Source of the DNA: JBLMXQ01 sp050257855 | GTDB taxonomy: Bacteria; Acidobacteriota; Vicinamibacteria; Vicinamibacterales; CAVVIG01 | DNA length: 64,000 nucleotides | Reading direction: 5' to 3' | Assembly: GCA_050257855.1 (NCBI GenBank) | Contig: JBLMXQ010000032.1 | Coordinates: forward strand, 43,856 to 107,855 | Program-made: the position numbers and the translations under genes | Shown here: piece after piece, positions 9,119-17,884 of the stretch | Layout: each line of letters starts with the position of its first letter | Numbering within the stretch: the first letter of the stretch is position 1 | The notes under the pieces: model-generated | Database searches by the model: none | What the model was told of the DNA's origin: nothing | Seen by the model: the letters and a program-made list of their open reading frames with translations, nothing else

Positions 9119-9175
9119 TGTGGTGAAGGGTGACGTAGTGATGTGGTGATGCGATGATGGGTGATGGGGTGAGGG
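9096..9175 (+). repeat. GTGGTGA-type simple-repeat arm (left)
   Basis: An irregular tandem of GTGGTGA / GGTGATG words starts in the last codons of moeA and runs to about 9175. The opposite-strand version appears at 9415-9472. Together they flank the four-helix-bundle gene fragment as loose inverted arms. Confidence 0.7.
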
Positions 9176-9200
9176 TACGAGATGTGCATCGTCGCAGAGC

Positions 9201-9347
9201 GTGTCCGAACAGAGCGACGAGCTTCAGAAGCGCACGCGCCAGTTTGCGCTCGATGTCATCGAACTCGTGAAGACGATGCCGGGTACGGAACCGGCGGCGT
9301 CCATCAAGCGCCAACTGACGAAGGCCGGCACCGGCGTCGCCGCCTGA
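9201..9347 (+). pseudogene. Truncated four-helix-bundle (S23 / Avd-like) protein gene
   Basis: A 48-codon frame from GTG 9201 reads SEQSDELQKRTRQFALDVIEL, followed by VKTMPGTEPAASIKRQLTKAGTGVAA and a stop. This is the recognisable N-terminal third of the four-helix-bundle family first known from 23S rRNA intervening sequences and related to Avd of diversity-generating retroelements. Complete members run about 115-130 residues, so the last two or three helices are missing. It lies between inverted simple-repeat arms, which suggests the whole segment arrived as a unit and then decayed. Confidence 0.7.
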
Positions 9348-9414
9348 CGGCAATTTTTTCAGCCATGACGGGCACAGCCCGTTTCAACGAGCGCCGTCAC
9401 CGGCACCGTTGACT

Positions 9415-9472
9415 TTCTCCACCCCATCACCCCTTCACCCCTTCACCCCTTCACCACATCACCAAGTTCACC
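9415..9472 (-). repeat. TCACCACATCACC-type simple-repeat arm (right)
   Basis: This is the reverse-complement counterpart of the 9096-9175 arm: repeats of CACCCCTTCACCCC then CACCACATCACC. It touches the stop codon of the zinc-ribbon gene on the minus strand. Confidence 0.7.
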
Positions 9473-9932
9473 GCCTCCCCACCCTCCGCTCGTACTCCTG
9501 CTCGAGCACGTCGGCCGTGTGGAGATCGAACGCCGGCGCCGTTCGCTCGTAGCCGCCGCGGAACTCGGCGTGGCAGCGGTAGCAGACGGTGAGTTCCTTG
9601 AGGCGGCCGTACACGACCAGATCGAGCAGCACCGCGCCGGCCAGGATGCCGTAGGCGATCAGATCGCGGCCGAACCAGTAGAAGCCGGCGCTGACGGCGG
9701 CGCCGACGACGACGACGGTCAGACCCACCTTCGGATCGAAGTCCTTGCGCGTGTAGAAATCGCCGCCCCCGCACACCGGACAGGCATCGACGGCGCGGTC
9801 GGCGCGCTCCGCATCGGTCACCGCGATCGGGATGTCGCGGCCGCAGCGGCCGCACCGGATTGCCGCCGGCGCGTCGGCGGCACGCACGGGCAGACCGGCA
9901 TCGCACTTCGGGCACTTCGCGAGGATCTCCAT
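9468..9932 (-). CDS. Zinc-ribbon membrane protein of unknown function
   Basis: This encodes 154 residues. There are four Cys-pairs: CPKC and CGRCGR near the N-terminus (residues 8-35), CPVC near 51 and CYRC near 117, forming two probable zinc ribbons. Between the second and last pairs lie two hydrophobic helices (LTVVVVGAAVSAGFYWF and IAYGILAGAVLLDLVVYG). The first ribbon resembles those of MJ0042-type domains. It sits downstream of a multi-span membrane gene (20-base gap) and sodB on the same strand, so may belong to that transcription unit. No function can be assigned. Confidence 0.75.
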   Translation of the reverse strand: MEILAKCPKCDAGLPVRAADAPAAIRCGRCGRDIPIAVTDAERADRAVDACPVCGGGDFYTRKDFDPKVGLTVVVVGAAVSAGFYWFGRDLIAYGILAGAVLLDLVVYGRLKELTVCYRCHAEFRGGYERTAPAFDLHTADVLEQEYERRVGRR

Positions 9933-9951
9933 CGGGTCCGCCCTGCCCCGC

Positions 9952-10743
9952 CTACACGGGAACGCGCGTGGCCAGCAGGATGTACTTCGCCAGCACCTCG
10001 CCCACCACGACCGTGAAGAAGTCGACGTAGAGAATGCCGGTGGCGGACTGCGTCGAGCGGATCTTGGCGGTTTCCCAGGTCAGGTACGACAGCACGGCGG
10101 GCCCGGCCAGCCCGAAGAGCACGCGCTGCCAGAAGAAGATGCCGTCGAGCGAGAAGATGTAGTGATGGAAGCTCGGGCCGAGCCCGGGCTGCCACGTCGC
10201 GATCGCGAGGAAGACGGCCGCCGCGACGACGGCGATCCGCAGCACCATCGACGCGATGTGCACGCGCACGATCGACTGGAGGTGATCGATCCGCATCGAC
10301 GGGATGACCAGGTACCAGTGTCCGAGCACCATCGCCGTGCAGGCGCCGCCGAGAAACGCCGCCGACGTCAGAAAGCTGGCGATCGTGAGCGCCTGCACCG
10401 TGATCGGGCGCCCGGCAGCCACCGCAACGGCCTGCGCGGCCAGCGCGGCCGCGCCCGCGCCGATGCCGATCCGCAGGATGGCCGGACGGACCGACGCGAG
10501 CATCCGGCCGACCGTCGCCCAGTACAGGACGACGGCGGCTTCGGCGATCACCAGCGCGGCCAGGGCGATCGTCCCGACCGTTCCCGCCGCTCCCGGCGGC
10601 CTGAACGCGAACGCCACGGCGATGAGGATCGCCGCCATGCCGGCGTTGAAGCGGAAGAACTTCACGCCCGCCTCGCGCGACACGACGGCGAGCGTGAAAA
10701 CGATGCCGATGCCCAGATGGGCGAGGAAGAGGAAGAGGACCAA
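9952..10743 (-). CDS. Multi-span integral membrane protein
   Basis: The protein has 263 residues with about seven or eight hydrophobic helices, for example LFLAHLGIGIVFTLAVV at the start, GTIALAALVIAEAAVVLYW, AAALAAQAVAVAAG and IAVVAAAVFLAIATW. A short polar end carries an aromatic-rich region (FHHYIFSLDGIFFWQRVLFG) with two histidines that could bind a cofactor. It starts one base from the end of sodB, so it is translationally coupled. I do not recognise the family. A respiratory or stress-related membrane role is only suggested by the neighbour. Confidence 0.72.
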   Translation of the reverse strand: MVLFLFLAHLGIGIVFTLAVVSREAGVKFFRFNAGMAAILIAVAFAFRPPGAAGTVGTIALAALVIAEAAVVLYWATVGRMLASVRPAILRIGIGAGAAALAAQAVAVAAGRPITVQALTIASFLTSAAFLGGACTAMVLGHWYLVIPSMRIDHLQSIVRVHIASMVLRIAVVAAAVFLAIATWQPGLGPSFHHYIFSLDGIFFWQRVLFGLAGPAVLSYLTWETAKIRSTQSATGILYVDFFTVVVGEVLAKYILLATRVPV

Positions 10744-11343
<600 letters not shown>

Positions 11344-11413
11344 CGGGCGTCCCTCCTTGTTGCGTCGGTCGTTTGCAGAACCGATGGATCGTACTTCGGA
11401 GGGCCGGAAGGGG

Positions 11414-12544
11414 TCAAAGGAGGGTGAGCATGCGGTCGAGTGCCACCTTCGCCCAGTGCTTCTCGTCGGCCGGCACGACAATGCGGTTGTGCACCTCGCC
11501 GTCGAGCAGTCCCTCGAGCACCCACAGGAGATGATTGGGCGACACGCGGAACATCGTCGAGCAGAGGCACCCGAACTGGTCGAGCGACACGACCGTGCGA
11601 TCGGGTTCGAGCAGGCGCGCCAGGCGGCTCACCAGGTGGATCTCGGTTCCGACGGCCCAGGTCGATCCGGCCGGGCTCTCGCTGACACGCCTGATGATGT
11701 GTTCGGTGGAGCCCGACTCGTCGGCGGCCTGCACGACCTCCCACGGCACCTCGGGGTGGACGATCACGTGCACGCCCGGGTGCTGCCGCCGCACCGCCTC
11801 GACCTGCCGGACCGTGAACCGCGCGTGAACCGAGCAGTGGCCCTTCCAGAGAATGATGCGCGCGCGCTTCACCGCCTCGGGATCGAGACCGCCCCACGCT
11901 TCGTCGGGATCCCACACCACCATCTCGTCGAGCGGGACGCCGAGCGCGTACGCCGTATTCCGGCCGAGGTGCTGATCGGGCAGGAACAGGATGCGCTCGC
12001 CCCTGGCCCACGCCCACTTCAGCGCCGATGCGGCGTTCGCCGACGTGCACACGAGGCCGCCGCGCTCGCCGCAGAACGCCTTGATCGACGCCGCGGAGTT
12101 GACGTAGGTGACCGGCACGACGTCCCGCACGCCCATGCCGGCGAGGTCGCTCCAGCACATGTGCACCTGCTCGGGATCGGCCATGTCGGCCATCGAGCAG
12201 CCGGCGGCGAGGTCGGGCAGGATGACGCGCTGGTGCTCGCGGCTCAGCACGTCCGCGCTCTCGGCCATGAAGTGCACGCCGCAGAAGACGATGTAGTCGG
12301 CCTCGGGATGGCGGCCGACCTGCCGCGCGAGCTTGAACGAATCGCCCGTGTAGTCGGCGAACTTGATCACCTCGTCGCGCTGGTAGTGATGGCCGAGGAT
12401 CACGAGACGGCGGCCGAGCGCCGCCTTCGCGGCGGCGATGCGGTGATCCATCTCCTCGTCGGAGAGGCCGACGTAGCGATCGGGCAGCGGCTGGCGCTCG
12501 GAGAGGTGGTCCTTCTCGTACGCGGTGAGCACGGGGATCTGCAT
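11414..12544 (-). CDS. nadA: Quinolinate synthase NadA
   Basis: The protein has about 376 residues from ATG 12542-12544. It condenses iminoaspartate with DHAP to quinolinate for NAD synthesis, using a 4Fe-4S cluster. Candidate cluster cysteines are in FCGVHFMAESAD, VCTSANAAS and FGCLCSTMFR. The LGHHYQRDEV and DYTGDSFKLAR substrate motifs are intact. The usual HPEC motif reads HPEV here, so that cysteine is absent. It is not one of the three cluster ligands as I understand the family. The gene is 70 bases downstream of sodB and preceded by a terminator-like hairpin. Confidence 0.94.
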   Translation of the reverse strand: MQIPVLTAYEKDHLSERQPLPDRYVGLSDEEMDHRIAAAKAALGRRLVILGHHYQRDEVIKFADYTGDSFKLARQVGRHPEADYIVFCGVHFMAESADVLSREHQRVILPDLAAGCSMADMADPEQVHMCWSDLAGMGVRDVVPVTYVNSAASIKAFCGERGGLVCTSANAASALKWAWARGERILFLPDQHLGRNTAYALGVPLDEMVVWDPDEAWGGLDPEAVKRARIILWKGHCSVHARFTVRQVEAVRRQHPGVHVIVHPEVPWEVVQAADESGSTEHIIRRVSESPAGSTWAVGTEIHLVSRLARLLEPDRTVVSLDQFGCLCSTMFRVSPNHLLWVLEGLLDGEVHNRIVVPADEKHWAKVALDRMLTLL

Positions 12545-12580
12545 GTGCGCTTGTGAAACTTTTCTCAATCCAGGGAGACG

Positions 12581-12620
12581 AAAAAGCCAAGCCCCGGCCC
12601 CCGAGGGGACAAGGCTTGGC
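12581..12620 (-). terminator. Rho-independent terminator or attenuator upstream of nadA
   Basis: On the minus strand GCCAAGCC pairs with GGCTTGGC across a region that itself holds CCCCTCGGGG, followed at once by TTTTT. It ends the transcript arriving from mqnE. A TATACT box preceded by TGC lies just upstream (12630-12635 minus), so it could instead be an attenuator in a very short nadA leader. No NAD+-I riboswitch consensus was recognised. Confidence 0.65.
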
Positions 12621-12629
12621 GTCGATTTC

Positions 12630-12635
12630 AGTATA
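12630..12635 (-). promoter_or_regulatory. Extended -10 box, minus strand
   Basis: The minus strand reads TGCTATACT, a good extended -10. The same word precedes the cobalamin riboswitch (14577) and the methyltransferase gene (31801). No matching -35 was found, as expected for extended -10 promoters. It points towards nadA through the hairpin at 12581-12620. Confidence 0.4.
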
Positions 12636-12654
12636 GCACCTGGGGTCCCGGGGC

Positions 12655-12772
12655 TGAGCCGGGACGGCCTGAAGGCCGTCCCCTACCAAGGCCGTCCCCT
12701 ACCGAACGCCGGGACGGCCTGAAGGCCGTCCCCTACCGATTGCCCGGACAACCGGAAGGCCGTCCCCTGCCG
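12655..12772. repeat. Cluster of REP-like palindromes between nadA and mqnE
   Basis: Two full palindromes, 12661-12682 and 12711-12732 (arms GGGACGGCCT / AGGCCGTCCC around GA, each followed by CTACC), alternate with two half copies near 12689-12704 and 12752-12768. The half copies are just the right arm plus CTACC or CTGCC. The spacing looks like local duplication of one element. Confidence 0.85.
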
Positions 12773-12779
12773 GAACGCT

Positions 12780-13877
12780 CTACGCGTGGGCGACGACGTT
12801 GTACAGCGTGTCGCGCTGCACCGGTTCCCGGCCGGCCGCGCGGATGAGCCGCTCGATCTCCTTCGGCGTCATCGACGTCGGCGTCCGCGACCCTGCCATG
12901 TGGTAGATCTTCTCCTCCTGCACCGTCCCGTCGAGGTCGTCGGCGCCGAACCACAGCGCGGTCTGCGCCACTTCGATCCCGGTCGCAATCCAGAACGCCT
13001 TCACGTGCGGAATGTTGTCGAGGACCAGCCGCGACACGGCGTGCACGCGCAGCGTGTCGGCCGCGCTCGGCGGCGGAAGCTTCCGCATCTGGTTGTTGTC
13101 GGGATGGAACGCGAGCGGAATGAACGCCTGGAACCCGCCGGTCTCCTCCTGCAGCGCCCGCGCGCGGAGCATGTGGTCGACGCGCTCCTCCGACGTCTCG
13201 ATGTGGCCGTAGAGCATCGTGACGTTCGTGCGCATGCCGAGCCCGTGCGCCAGCCGGTGAATGGCCAGATACCGGTCGGCGTCGCACTTGTCGTCGGCGA
13301 TCTTCCGCCGGACGCGTTCGGCGAAGATCTCGGCGCCGCCGCCGGGCAGCGAGTCGAGGCCGGCGGCCATCAGCTCGCGCAGCACCCGTTCGTCGGTCAT
13401 GCCGTACAGATCCGCGAAGAACGCGATCTCGACCGCCGTGAAGCACTTCAGCGTCACGTCCGGGCGGATGCGCTTGAAGCCGCGCAGCATGTCCGTATAG
13501 TAGGAGAACGGCAGGTCGGGATGCAGGCCGTTGACGACGTGAATCTCGGTGAGCGGCTGGTGCTGGCGCTGCCGGAGCTTGTCCCACACCTGCTCGAGCG
13601 ACAGCGTGTAGGCGCCGGCATCGCCCGGCTGCAGACGCGCAAACGAACAGAACAGACAGCTCGCCACGCAGACGTTGGTGGCCTCGAGGCGCAGGTTGAA
13701 GTTGTAGAAAGCCTGCGCGCCGTACCGCTTCTCGCGCTCGCGGTTCGCGAGCCAGCCGACGGCGAGCAGATCCGGCGTGTCGCAGAGGCGGACCCCGTCT
13801 TCGATCGACAGCCGCACTCCCGCGTCGAGTTTCCCCGCGATATCCAGGAGGCCGGCCGCGCGGAGGCGGGCCAGGGG
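12780..13877 (-). CDS. mqnE: Aminodeoxyfutalosine synthase (radical SAM)
   Basis: This encodes about 365 residues and is a radical SAM enzyme of the futalosine menaquinone route. The CxxxCxxC cluster motif is in NVCVASCLFCSF. LPGGGAEIF and GHIETSEERVDH are typical of MqnE rather than MqnC. I chose GTG at 13875-13877 (VPLARLRAAG). A frame to 13922 exists, but the extra residues (LHPFTPSPSHH) are just a translation of the simple repeat lying there. mqnD and menG are elsewhere in the window. Confidence 0.9.
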   Translation of the reverse strand, partial: PLARLRAAGLLDIAGKLDAGVRLSIEDGVRLCDTPDLLAVGWLANREREKRYGAQAFYNFNLRLEATNVCVASCLFCSFARLQPGDAGAYTLSLEQVWDKLRQRQHQPLTEIHVVNGLHPDLPFSYYTDMLRGFKRIRPDVTLKCFTAVEIAFFADLYGMTDERVLRELMAAGLDSLPGGGAEIFAERVRRKIADDKCDADRYLAIHRLAHGLGMRTNVTMLYGHIETSEERVDHMLRARALQEETGGFQAFIPLAFHPDNNQMRKLPPPSAADTLRVHAVSRLVLDNIPHVKAFWIATGIEVAQTALWFGADDLDGTVQEEKIYHMAGSRTPTSMTPKEIERLIRAAGREPVQRDTLYNVVAHA

Positions 13878-13879
13878 CA

Positions 13880-13952
13880 CATGGTGAGATGGTGAAGGGG
13901 TGAAGGGGTGAAGGGACGTCACGAGATCACCATTTCACCACTTCACCACATT
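13880..13952. repeat. Inverted simple-repeat arms upstream of mqnE
   Basis: The left arm (about 13880-13914) is made of ATGGTGA and AGGGGTGA words. The right arm (about 13927-13952) is TCACCATTTCACCACTTCAC, with 12 bases between. It is the same kind of arm pair as at 9096/9415 and 47137-47288 but with no cargo. It overlaps the putative 5' end of mqnE. Confidence 0.7.
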
Positions 13953-13959
13953 CAAGTTT

Positions 13960-14463
13960 TCAGCGGATGCCCCAGATCTGGACGCGCAGCGAGCGGGCGC
14001 GCGGGCCATCGAGCTCCGCCATCAGAATCCGCTGCCACTGGCCGAGCACGACTTCGCCGCCGCTGACCTGCAGGGTGAGGCTGTGGCCCAGGAGCAGGGC
14101 GCGCAGGTGCGAGTCGGCGTTCATGCGGTCGCAGTCGGAGTGCGCCGGGTCGTTGTGCATCCACTCGGCGTCGCGCGCCACCATCTGCTCGAGAAAGCGC
14201 CTGATGTCGGACAGCAGCGCCGTCTGGAACTCGTTGATGAACAGCGCGCAGGTCGTGTGCATCGACCAGATGCTGACGAGGCCCTCGCGGACCTCGAAGC
14301 GCCGGACGAACTCCATGATGCGGCCGGTCAGATCCACCAGCTCGATCCGCTGATCGGTCTGGACGACGAGCGTCTCGCCGTGAATCGTCAGGCCGCCGGC
14401 CGTCGCCGAAGCCACGTGCTCGACGGGCTTCTCGCGGACGGTCACGACCGAACTCTTGCTCAT
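13960..14463 (-). CDS. YjbQ / UPF0047 family protein
   Basis: The protein has 167 residues from ATG 14461-14463. The C-terminal two thirds carry the family hallmarks: SIWSMHTTCALFINE, NDPAHSDCDRMNADSHLRALLLG and LGQWQRILMAELDGPR. These include the His-Thr-Thr and several His/Asp residues clustered at the active site. Members have weak thiamine-phosphate synthase activity, but the main role is uncertain. It is divergent from the B12 operon and 81 bases upstream of mqnE on the same strand. Confidence 0.88.
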   Translation of the reverse strand: MSKSSVVTVREKPVEHVASATAGGLTIHGETLVVQTDQRIELVDLTGRIMEFVRRFEVREGLVSIWSMHTTCALFINEFQTALLSDIRRFLEQMVARDAEWMHNDPAHSDCDRMNADSHLRALLLGHSLTLQVSGGEVVLGQWQRILMAELDGPRARSLRVQIWGIR

Positions 14464-14576
14464 GCGGTCCCCTTCCGGGCTCGATCCGGCGCACGGCGTC
14501 GCCGTGCACACGCCAACAGGATATGTTAAGCAAAAACAACGAAAGGAGGCAAACCGACCCGGACGGTCCGCCCCTC

Positions 14577-14586
14577 TTGCTATACT
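14577..14586 (+). promoter_or_regulatory. Extended -10 promoter of the cobalamin operon
   Basis: TTGCTATACT gives an extended -10 (TGC before TATACT at 14581-14586). It lies just upstream of the riboswitch, so transcription would start near 14593, at its 5' edge. The -35 region is not convincing. Confidence 0.55.
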
Positions 14587-14596
14587 GCCGGATGCA

Positions 14597-14792
14597 GTGC
14601 CGGCCGACGGCCGGCGGCTGCACCGACAACTCGACGCTCGCCCCGGCGGCCACGCGAAGTGGGTGCGAAGCCCACACGGTCCCGCCACTGTAAGCGGGGA
14701 GCGGCACGTCATCGACGTCACTGGGCGTTCCTGCCCGGGAAGACCGACGCGCCGCGCTGATCCGCGAGTCAGGAAACCTGGCCACCCCGGGG
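14597..14792 (+). promoter_or_regulatory. Cobalamin riboswitch
   Basis: The conserved core is visible: GGGTGCGAAGCCCA at 14660-14673, GGTCCCGCCACTGTAAGC at 14678-14695, CCCGGGAAGACCGACGCG around 14733, and the closing GAGTCAGGAAACCTGGCC at 14766-14783. These match the class I cobalamin aptamer around its B12 box. It lies directly before the TonB receptor gene. No intrinsic terminator was seen before the start codon at 14833. Regulation by hiding the ribosome site (GGAAGGAGC just before the ATG) is therefore the likelier mode. The exact 5' limit is approximate. Confidence 0.93.
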
Positions 14793-14832
14793 GCGTCCTT
14801 CACCGGCGCGCGAGACGCCGGAAGGAGCACCG

Positions 14833-17106
14833 ATGCGATTTCCCCGCTTCAGGCGGCTGGCAGGCGCCTGCCGGCTCGCGCAGTACGTCCTTCTCACCAT
14901 CGCCGCAACCGCAGGAACCGCCGCTGCGGCTACGTTGACCGGACACATCCTCGATCCCGATGGCGCAGCCGTCGCCGGCGCGCGCGTCGTCCTGACGACC
15001 CCGCTCGGCGCGGTGATCGAGCAGGCGACCGATGCTGCGGGCGTGTACCGGGTCCCCGGACTGCCCGCCGGCCGCTACGACCTGCGTGTCGTCGCCCGGG
15101 GACTCCAGGGCGATCCGCAGCGCGTTGCCGTCGACGGCGACGGGACGATTCGCCTGGACATCCATCTGCGGATGAGCGCGGTGAGCGAGTCGGTCGTCGT
15201 GTCCGCCTCGCAGGTGGACCTGCCGCTGTCGCGCGCGGCCGACAGCGTCACGGTCGTGACCGGCCAGGACCTGGCCGCGCGGCAGATCGAAACCGTCGCC
15301 GATGCCCTGCGGTTCGTGCCCGGCCTGGCCGTCACGCGGACCGGCGGCCGTGGCGCCATCACGTCGCTGTTCCCACGGGGCGGCGAGTCGAACTACACGC
15401 TCGTGCTCGTGGATGGCATTCGCGCGAACGAGTTCGGCGGTGCGTTCGACCTCTCGCACCTCTCGACCGCCGACATCGATCGCATCGAGATCGTGCGCGG
15501 GCCCGAGAGCGCGCTGTTCGGCTCCGACGCGATCGGCGCGGTCGTGCAGATCGTCACGCGGCGCGGCGGCCGACCGCGCGGCGACGCGCTCGTCGAGGGC
15601 GGGTCGCAGGGCACGGCGCGCGTCACGGCGGGCGCATCCGGGTCGGCCGGCGCGTGGTCGTGGGGCGGCGGGGTGGAGGACGCGCGATCGAACGGCTACA
15701 CCGGCATCGCGCCGGCGACCGGCGAGCGCGTCTCGAACGACGACTCCCGTTTCGCGCACGCCTCGGGCACGCTCGGCTGGCAGCGTGCGAACGGCCCGGA
15801 CTTCCTGCTCACCGCGCGAGTCGACCGCAACGAACGCGGACTGCCGGGCCCGTTCGGCAGCAACCCCACCGGGTCCTACACGGCCGTCGATCGCATTTCG
15901 CGCAGCGTCGAGACCACGCGGCAGGTCGGCGGCCGGTTCGGGCACGCGTGGACGCCGCTGGCGCACCAGAAGATCGAGCTGAACTACACGGATCTCGCCG
16001 GCGCGTTCACCAGCCCGTACGGGCCGTCGACGGACGGCACGCATCGCCTGGACGGGCGCGTGCAGGAAGACCTGGCGTTCAACACCGCGCTGGGGGCGTC
16101 AGCCGGAGTGGAATTCCTGCGCGAGAACGGCGCGAGCACGTTCATCACGGCCGGCGCCGGCGCGCCGATCCCGATCAGGAGGGCAACGACGGGCGCCTTC
16201 GCCGAGCTGCGCTACGTCGGCAGCGAGCGCCTGTTCGTCACCGGCGGCGTGCGGCTGGAACGCCTCACGCGCGATCCGGTGGCCGCGAGCACGGATCCGT
16301 TTTCGCCGCGGCCGGCGTTTGCGTCCCAGACCGTCGATTCGCTCAACCCGAAGATCGCGGTCAGCTTTGTCGCGGCCGGCGGATCGCGCACGTCCACGCG
16401 GCTGCACGCGAGCGCCGGCACCGGGATCCGGCCGCCGGATGCCTTCGAGATCGCGTTCACGAACAACCCGGATCTGCGGCCGGAGCGCAGCCGAAGCGTG
16501 GATGCCGGCGTGGAGCAGCAATGGGCCGGCGGGGCGTACGCGGCTTCGGCCACCTTCTTCTTCAACCGCTACGACGACCTGATCGTCGCGATCGGCAGGG
16601 TGCTCGAGGACGCGAGCCGGTACCAGACCGACAACATCTCGAACGCACGCGCCCGCGGACTCGAGCTCGACGGCCGCGCGCGGCTGTCCGGCGCGCTCAC
16701 CGTGCACGCGTCGTACACGTTCCTCGACACGGCGGTCCTGTCGGTGGACGGCGCCGCGCGGCTCGCGCCGCCGCCGTTCGCGGTCGGCGATCCGCTGCTG
16801 CGGCGCCCGCGCCACCAGGGCGCGCTCGACGTGACGTTCTCGCACGGCCGGCTCTCCGCCTTCGGCGAGCTGACGACGAGATCACGGGCGCTCGATGTCG
16901 AGCCGACGTACGGAGCCTTCGGCGGCCTGTTCTTCACGCCGGGCTACGCGGTGGCCGATGCCGGCGCGAGCGTGCAGGTCGCACCCCACGTGAGCGTCTA
17001 CGCACGCGTGACGAACCTGACGGATCGCGCGTACGAAGAGATACTCGGCTTCCCGGCGCTTCGGCGCAGCGGCATCGTGGGAGTGCGTGTTGCTGCGGGT
17101 CGATGA
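14833..17106 (+). CDS. btuB: TonB-dependent cobalamin receptor, BtuB-like
   Basis: The protein has 757 residues. After a signal peptide ending near residue 36 (TAAAATL) comes a carboxypeptidase-regulatory-like (CnaB) domain (about 37-115). The plug domain follows (VVTGQDLAARQIETVADALRFVPGL...VDGIRANEFGG...RIEIVRGPESALFGSDAIGAVVQIVT), then a beta-barrel ending VGVRVAAGR. The riboswitch upstream and the btu genes downstream identify the ligand as a corrinoid. The CnaB-like N-terminal extension is usual in Acidobacteriota and Bacteroidota receptors but absent from E. coli BtuB. It overlaps the next gene by 20 bases. Confidence 0.92.
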   Translation: MRFPRFRRLAGACRLAQYVLLTIAATAGTAAAATLTGHILDPDGAAVAGARVVLTTPLGAVIEQATDAAGVYRVPGLPAGRYDLRVVARGLQGDPQRVAVDGDGTIRLDIHLRMSAVSESVVVSASQVDLPLSRAADSVTVVTGQDLAARQIETVADALRFVPGLAVTRTGGRGAITSLFPRGGESNYTLVLVDGIRANEFGGAFDLSHLSTADIDRIEIVRGPESALFGSDAIGAVVQIVTRRGGRPRGDALVEGGSQGTARVTAGASGSAGAWSWGGGVEDARSNGYTGIAPATGERVSNDDSRFAHASGTLGWQRANGPDFLLTARVDRNERGLPGPFGSNPTGSYTAVDRISRSVETTRQVGGRFGHAWTPLAHQKIELNYTDLAGAFTSPYGPSTDGTHRLDGRVQEDLAFNTALGASAGVEFLRENGASTFITAGAGAPIPIRRATTGAFAELRYVGSERLFVTGGVRLERLTRDPVAASTDPFSPRPAFASQTVDSLNPKIAVSFVAAGGSRTSTRLHASAGTGIRPPDAFEIAFTNNPDLRPERSRSVDAGVEQQWAGGAYAASATFFFNRYDDLIVAIGRVLEDASRYQTDNISNARARGLELDGRARLSGALTVHASYTFLDTAVLSVDGAARLAPPPFAVGDPLLRRPRHQGALDVTFSHGRLSAFGELTTRSRALDVEPTYGAFGGLFFTPGYAVADAGASVQVAPHVSVYARVTNLTDRAYEEILGFPALRRSGIVGVRVAAGR

Positions 17107-17884
17107 CGTCTCGTTCTCGTACGACCGCCACCGCGCCGGCGCCGCGCCCGTTCTCGACCGCGTCTCGTTCGCCGTCGAGCGGGGCGCGGTGGCCGGGCTG
17201 CTCGGACCGAACGGCTCGGGCAAGACGACGCTCCTGCGGATCGTGGACGGCATGCTGAAGCCGGATGCCGGGCGCGTGACCATCGACGGCGACGACGTGG
17301 CGCGGCTGCCGCGCCGCGCGCTCGCGCGCCGGATCGCCGTCGTGCCGCAGGAGACGCGCTCGGCCTTCGACTTCACGGCGCTCGACATCGTCCTGATGGG
17401 GCGCTACGCGCACCTCGGGCCGCTGCAGCTCGAGGGCGCCGAAGACCTCCGCATCGCCCGTGAGGCGATGGCCGCGACGGGCACGCTGGCGCTCGAGGCG
17501 CGCCCGTTCGACACGCTGTCGGGCGGCGAGAAGCAGCGCGTGATCATCGCCGGCGCGCTGGCGCAGGCGTCGGACGTCCTGCTGCTCGACGAGCCGACGG
17601 CGTCGCTCGACCTCGGCTACCAGCTCGACATCGCCGCGCTGCTCGTGACGCTCAACCGCCAGCGCGGCACGACGATGATCCTGTCGACGCACGATCTGAA
17701 CCTGGCCGCGGCGATCTGCTCGTCGCTCGTGCTGCTGCGCGGGGGCCGCGTGATCGCGGCCGGACCGACGGCAGACGTGCTCACCGCCGACGCGGTCCGG
17801 CAGCTCTACGGGGTCGAAGCCGACGTCCGGCCGCATCCGCGCGCCGGCCATCTCACGGTGGTGCCCATTGCGCGGCCGCGCTGA
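17087..17884 (+). CDS. btuD: Cobalamin ABC transporter ATPase, BtuD-type
   Basis: This encodes 265 residues. Walker A GPNGSGKTTLL lies near residue 42, the signature LSGGEKQRV near 144, Walker B VLLLDEPTASLD near 163 and the switch histidine in LSTHDLNLA near 202. It belongs to the FecE/BtuD group that energises siderophore, heme and B12 import. It starts with GTG inside the end of the receptor gene and overlaps the permease gene, so it is translationally coupled. The cobalamin assignment rests on the riboswitch. Confidence 0.92.
   Translation: MLLRVDDVSFSYDRHRAGAAPVLDRVSFAVERGAVAGLLGPNGSGKTTLLRIVDGMLKPDAGRVTIDGDDVARLPRRALARRIAVVPQETRSAFDFTALDIVLMGRYAHLGPLQLEGAEDLRIAREAMAATGTLALEARPFDTLSGGEKQRVIIAGALAQASDVLLLDEPTASLDLGYQLDIAALLVTLNRQRGTTMILSTHDLNLAAAICSSLVLLRGGRVIAAGPTADVLTADAVRQLYGVEADVRPHPRAGHLTVVPIARPR

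Noticed and set aside
9182..9412. 76-residue frame across the S23-like fragment
   Set aside because: Different frame from the recognisable DELQKRTRQFAL segment; chance frame.
12581..12640. NAD+-I (nadA motif) riboswitch
   Set aside because: Known in Acidobacteriota before nadA, but the conserved CAACAACCCC-type core is not visible; only a terminator-like hairpin is.
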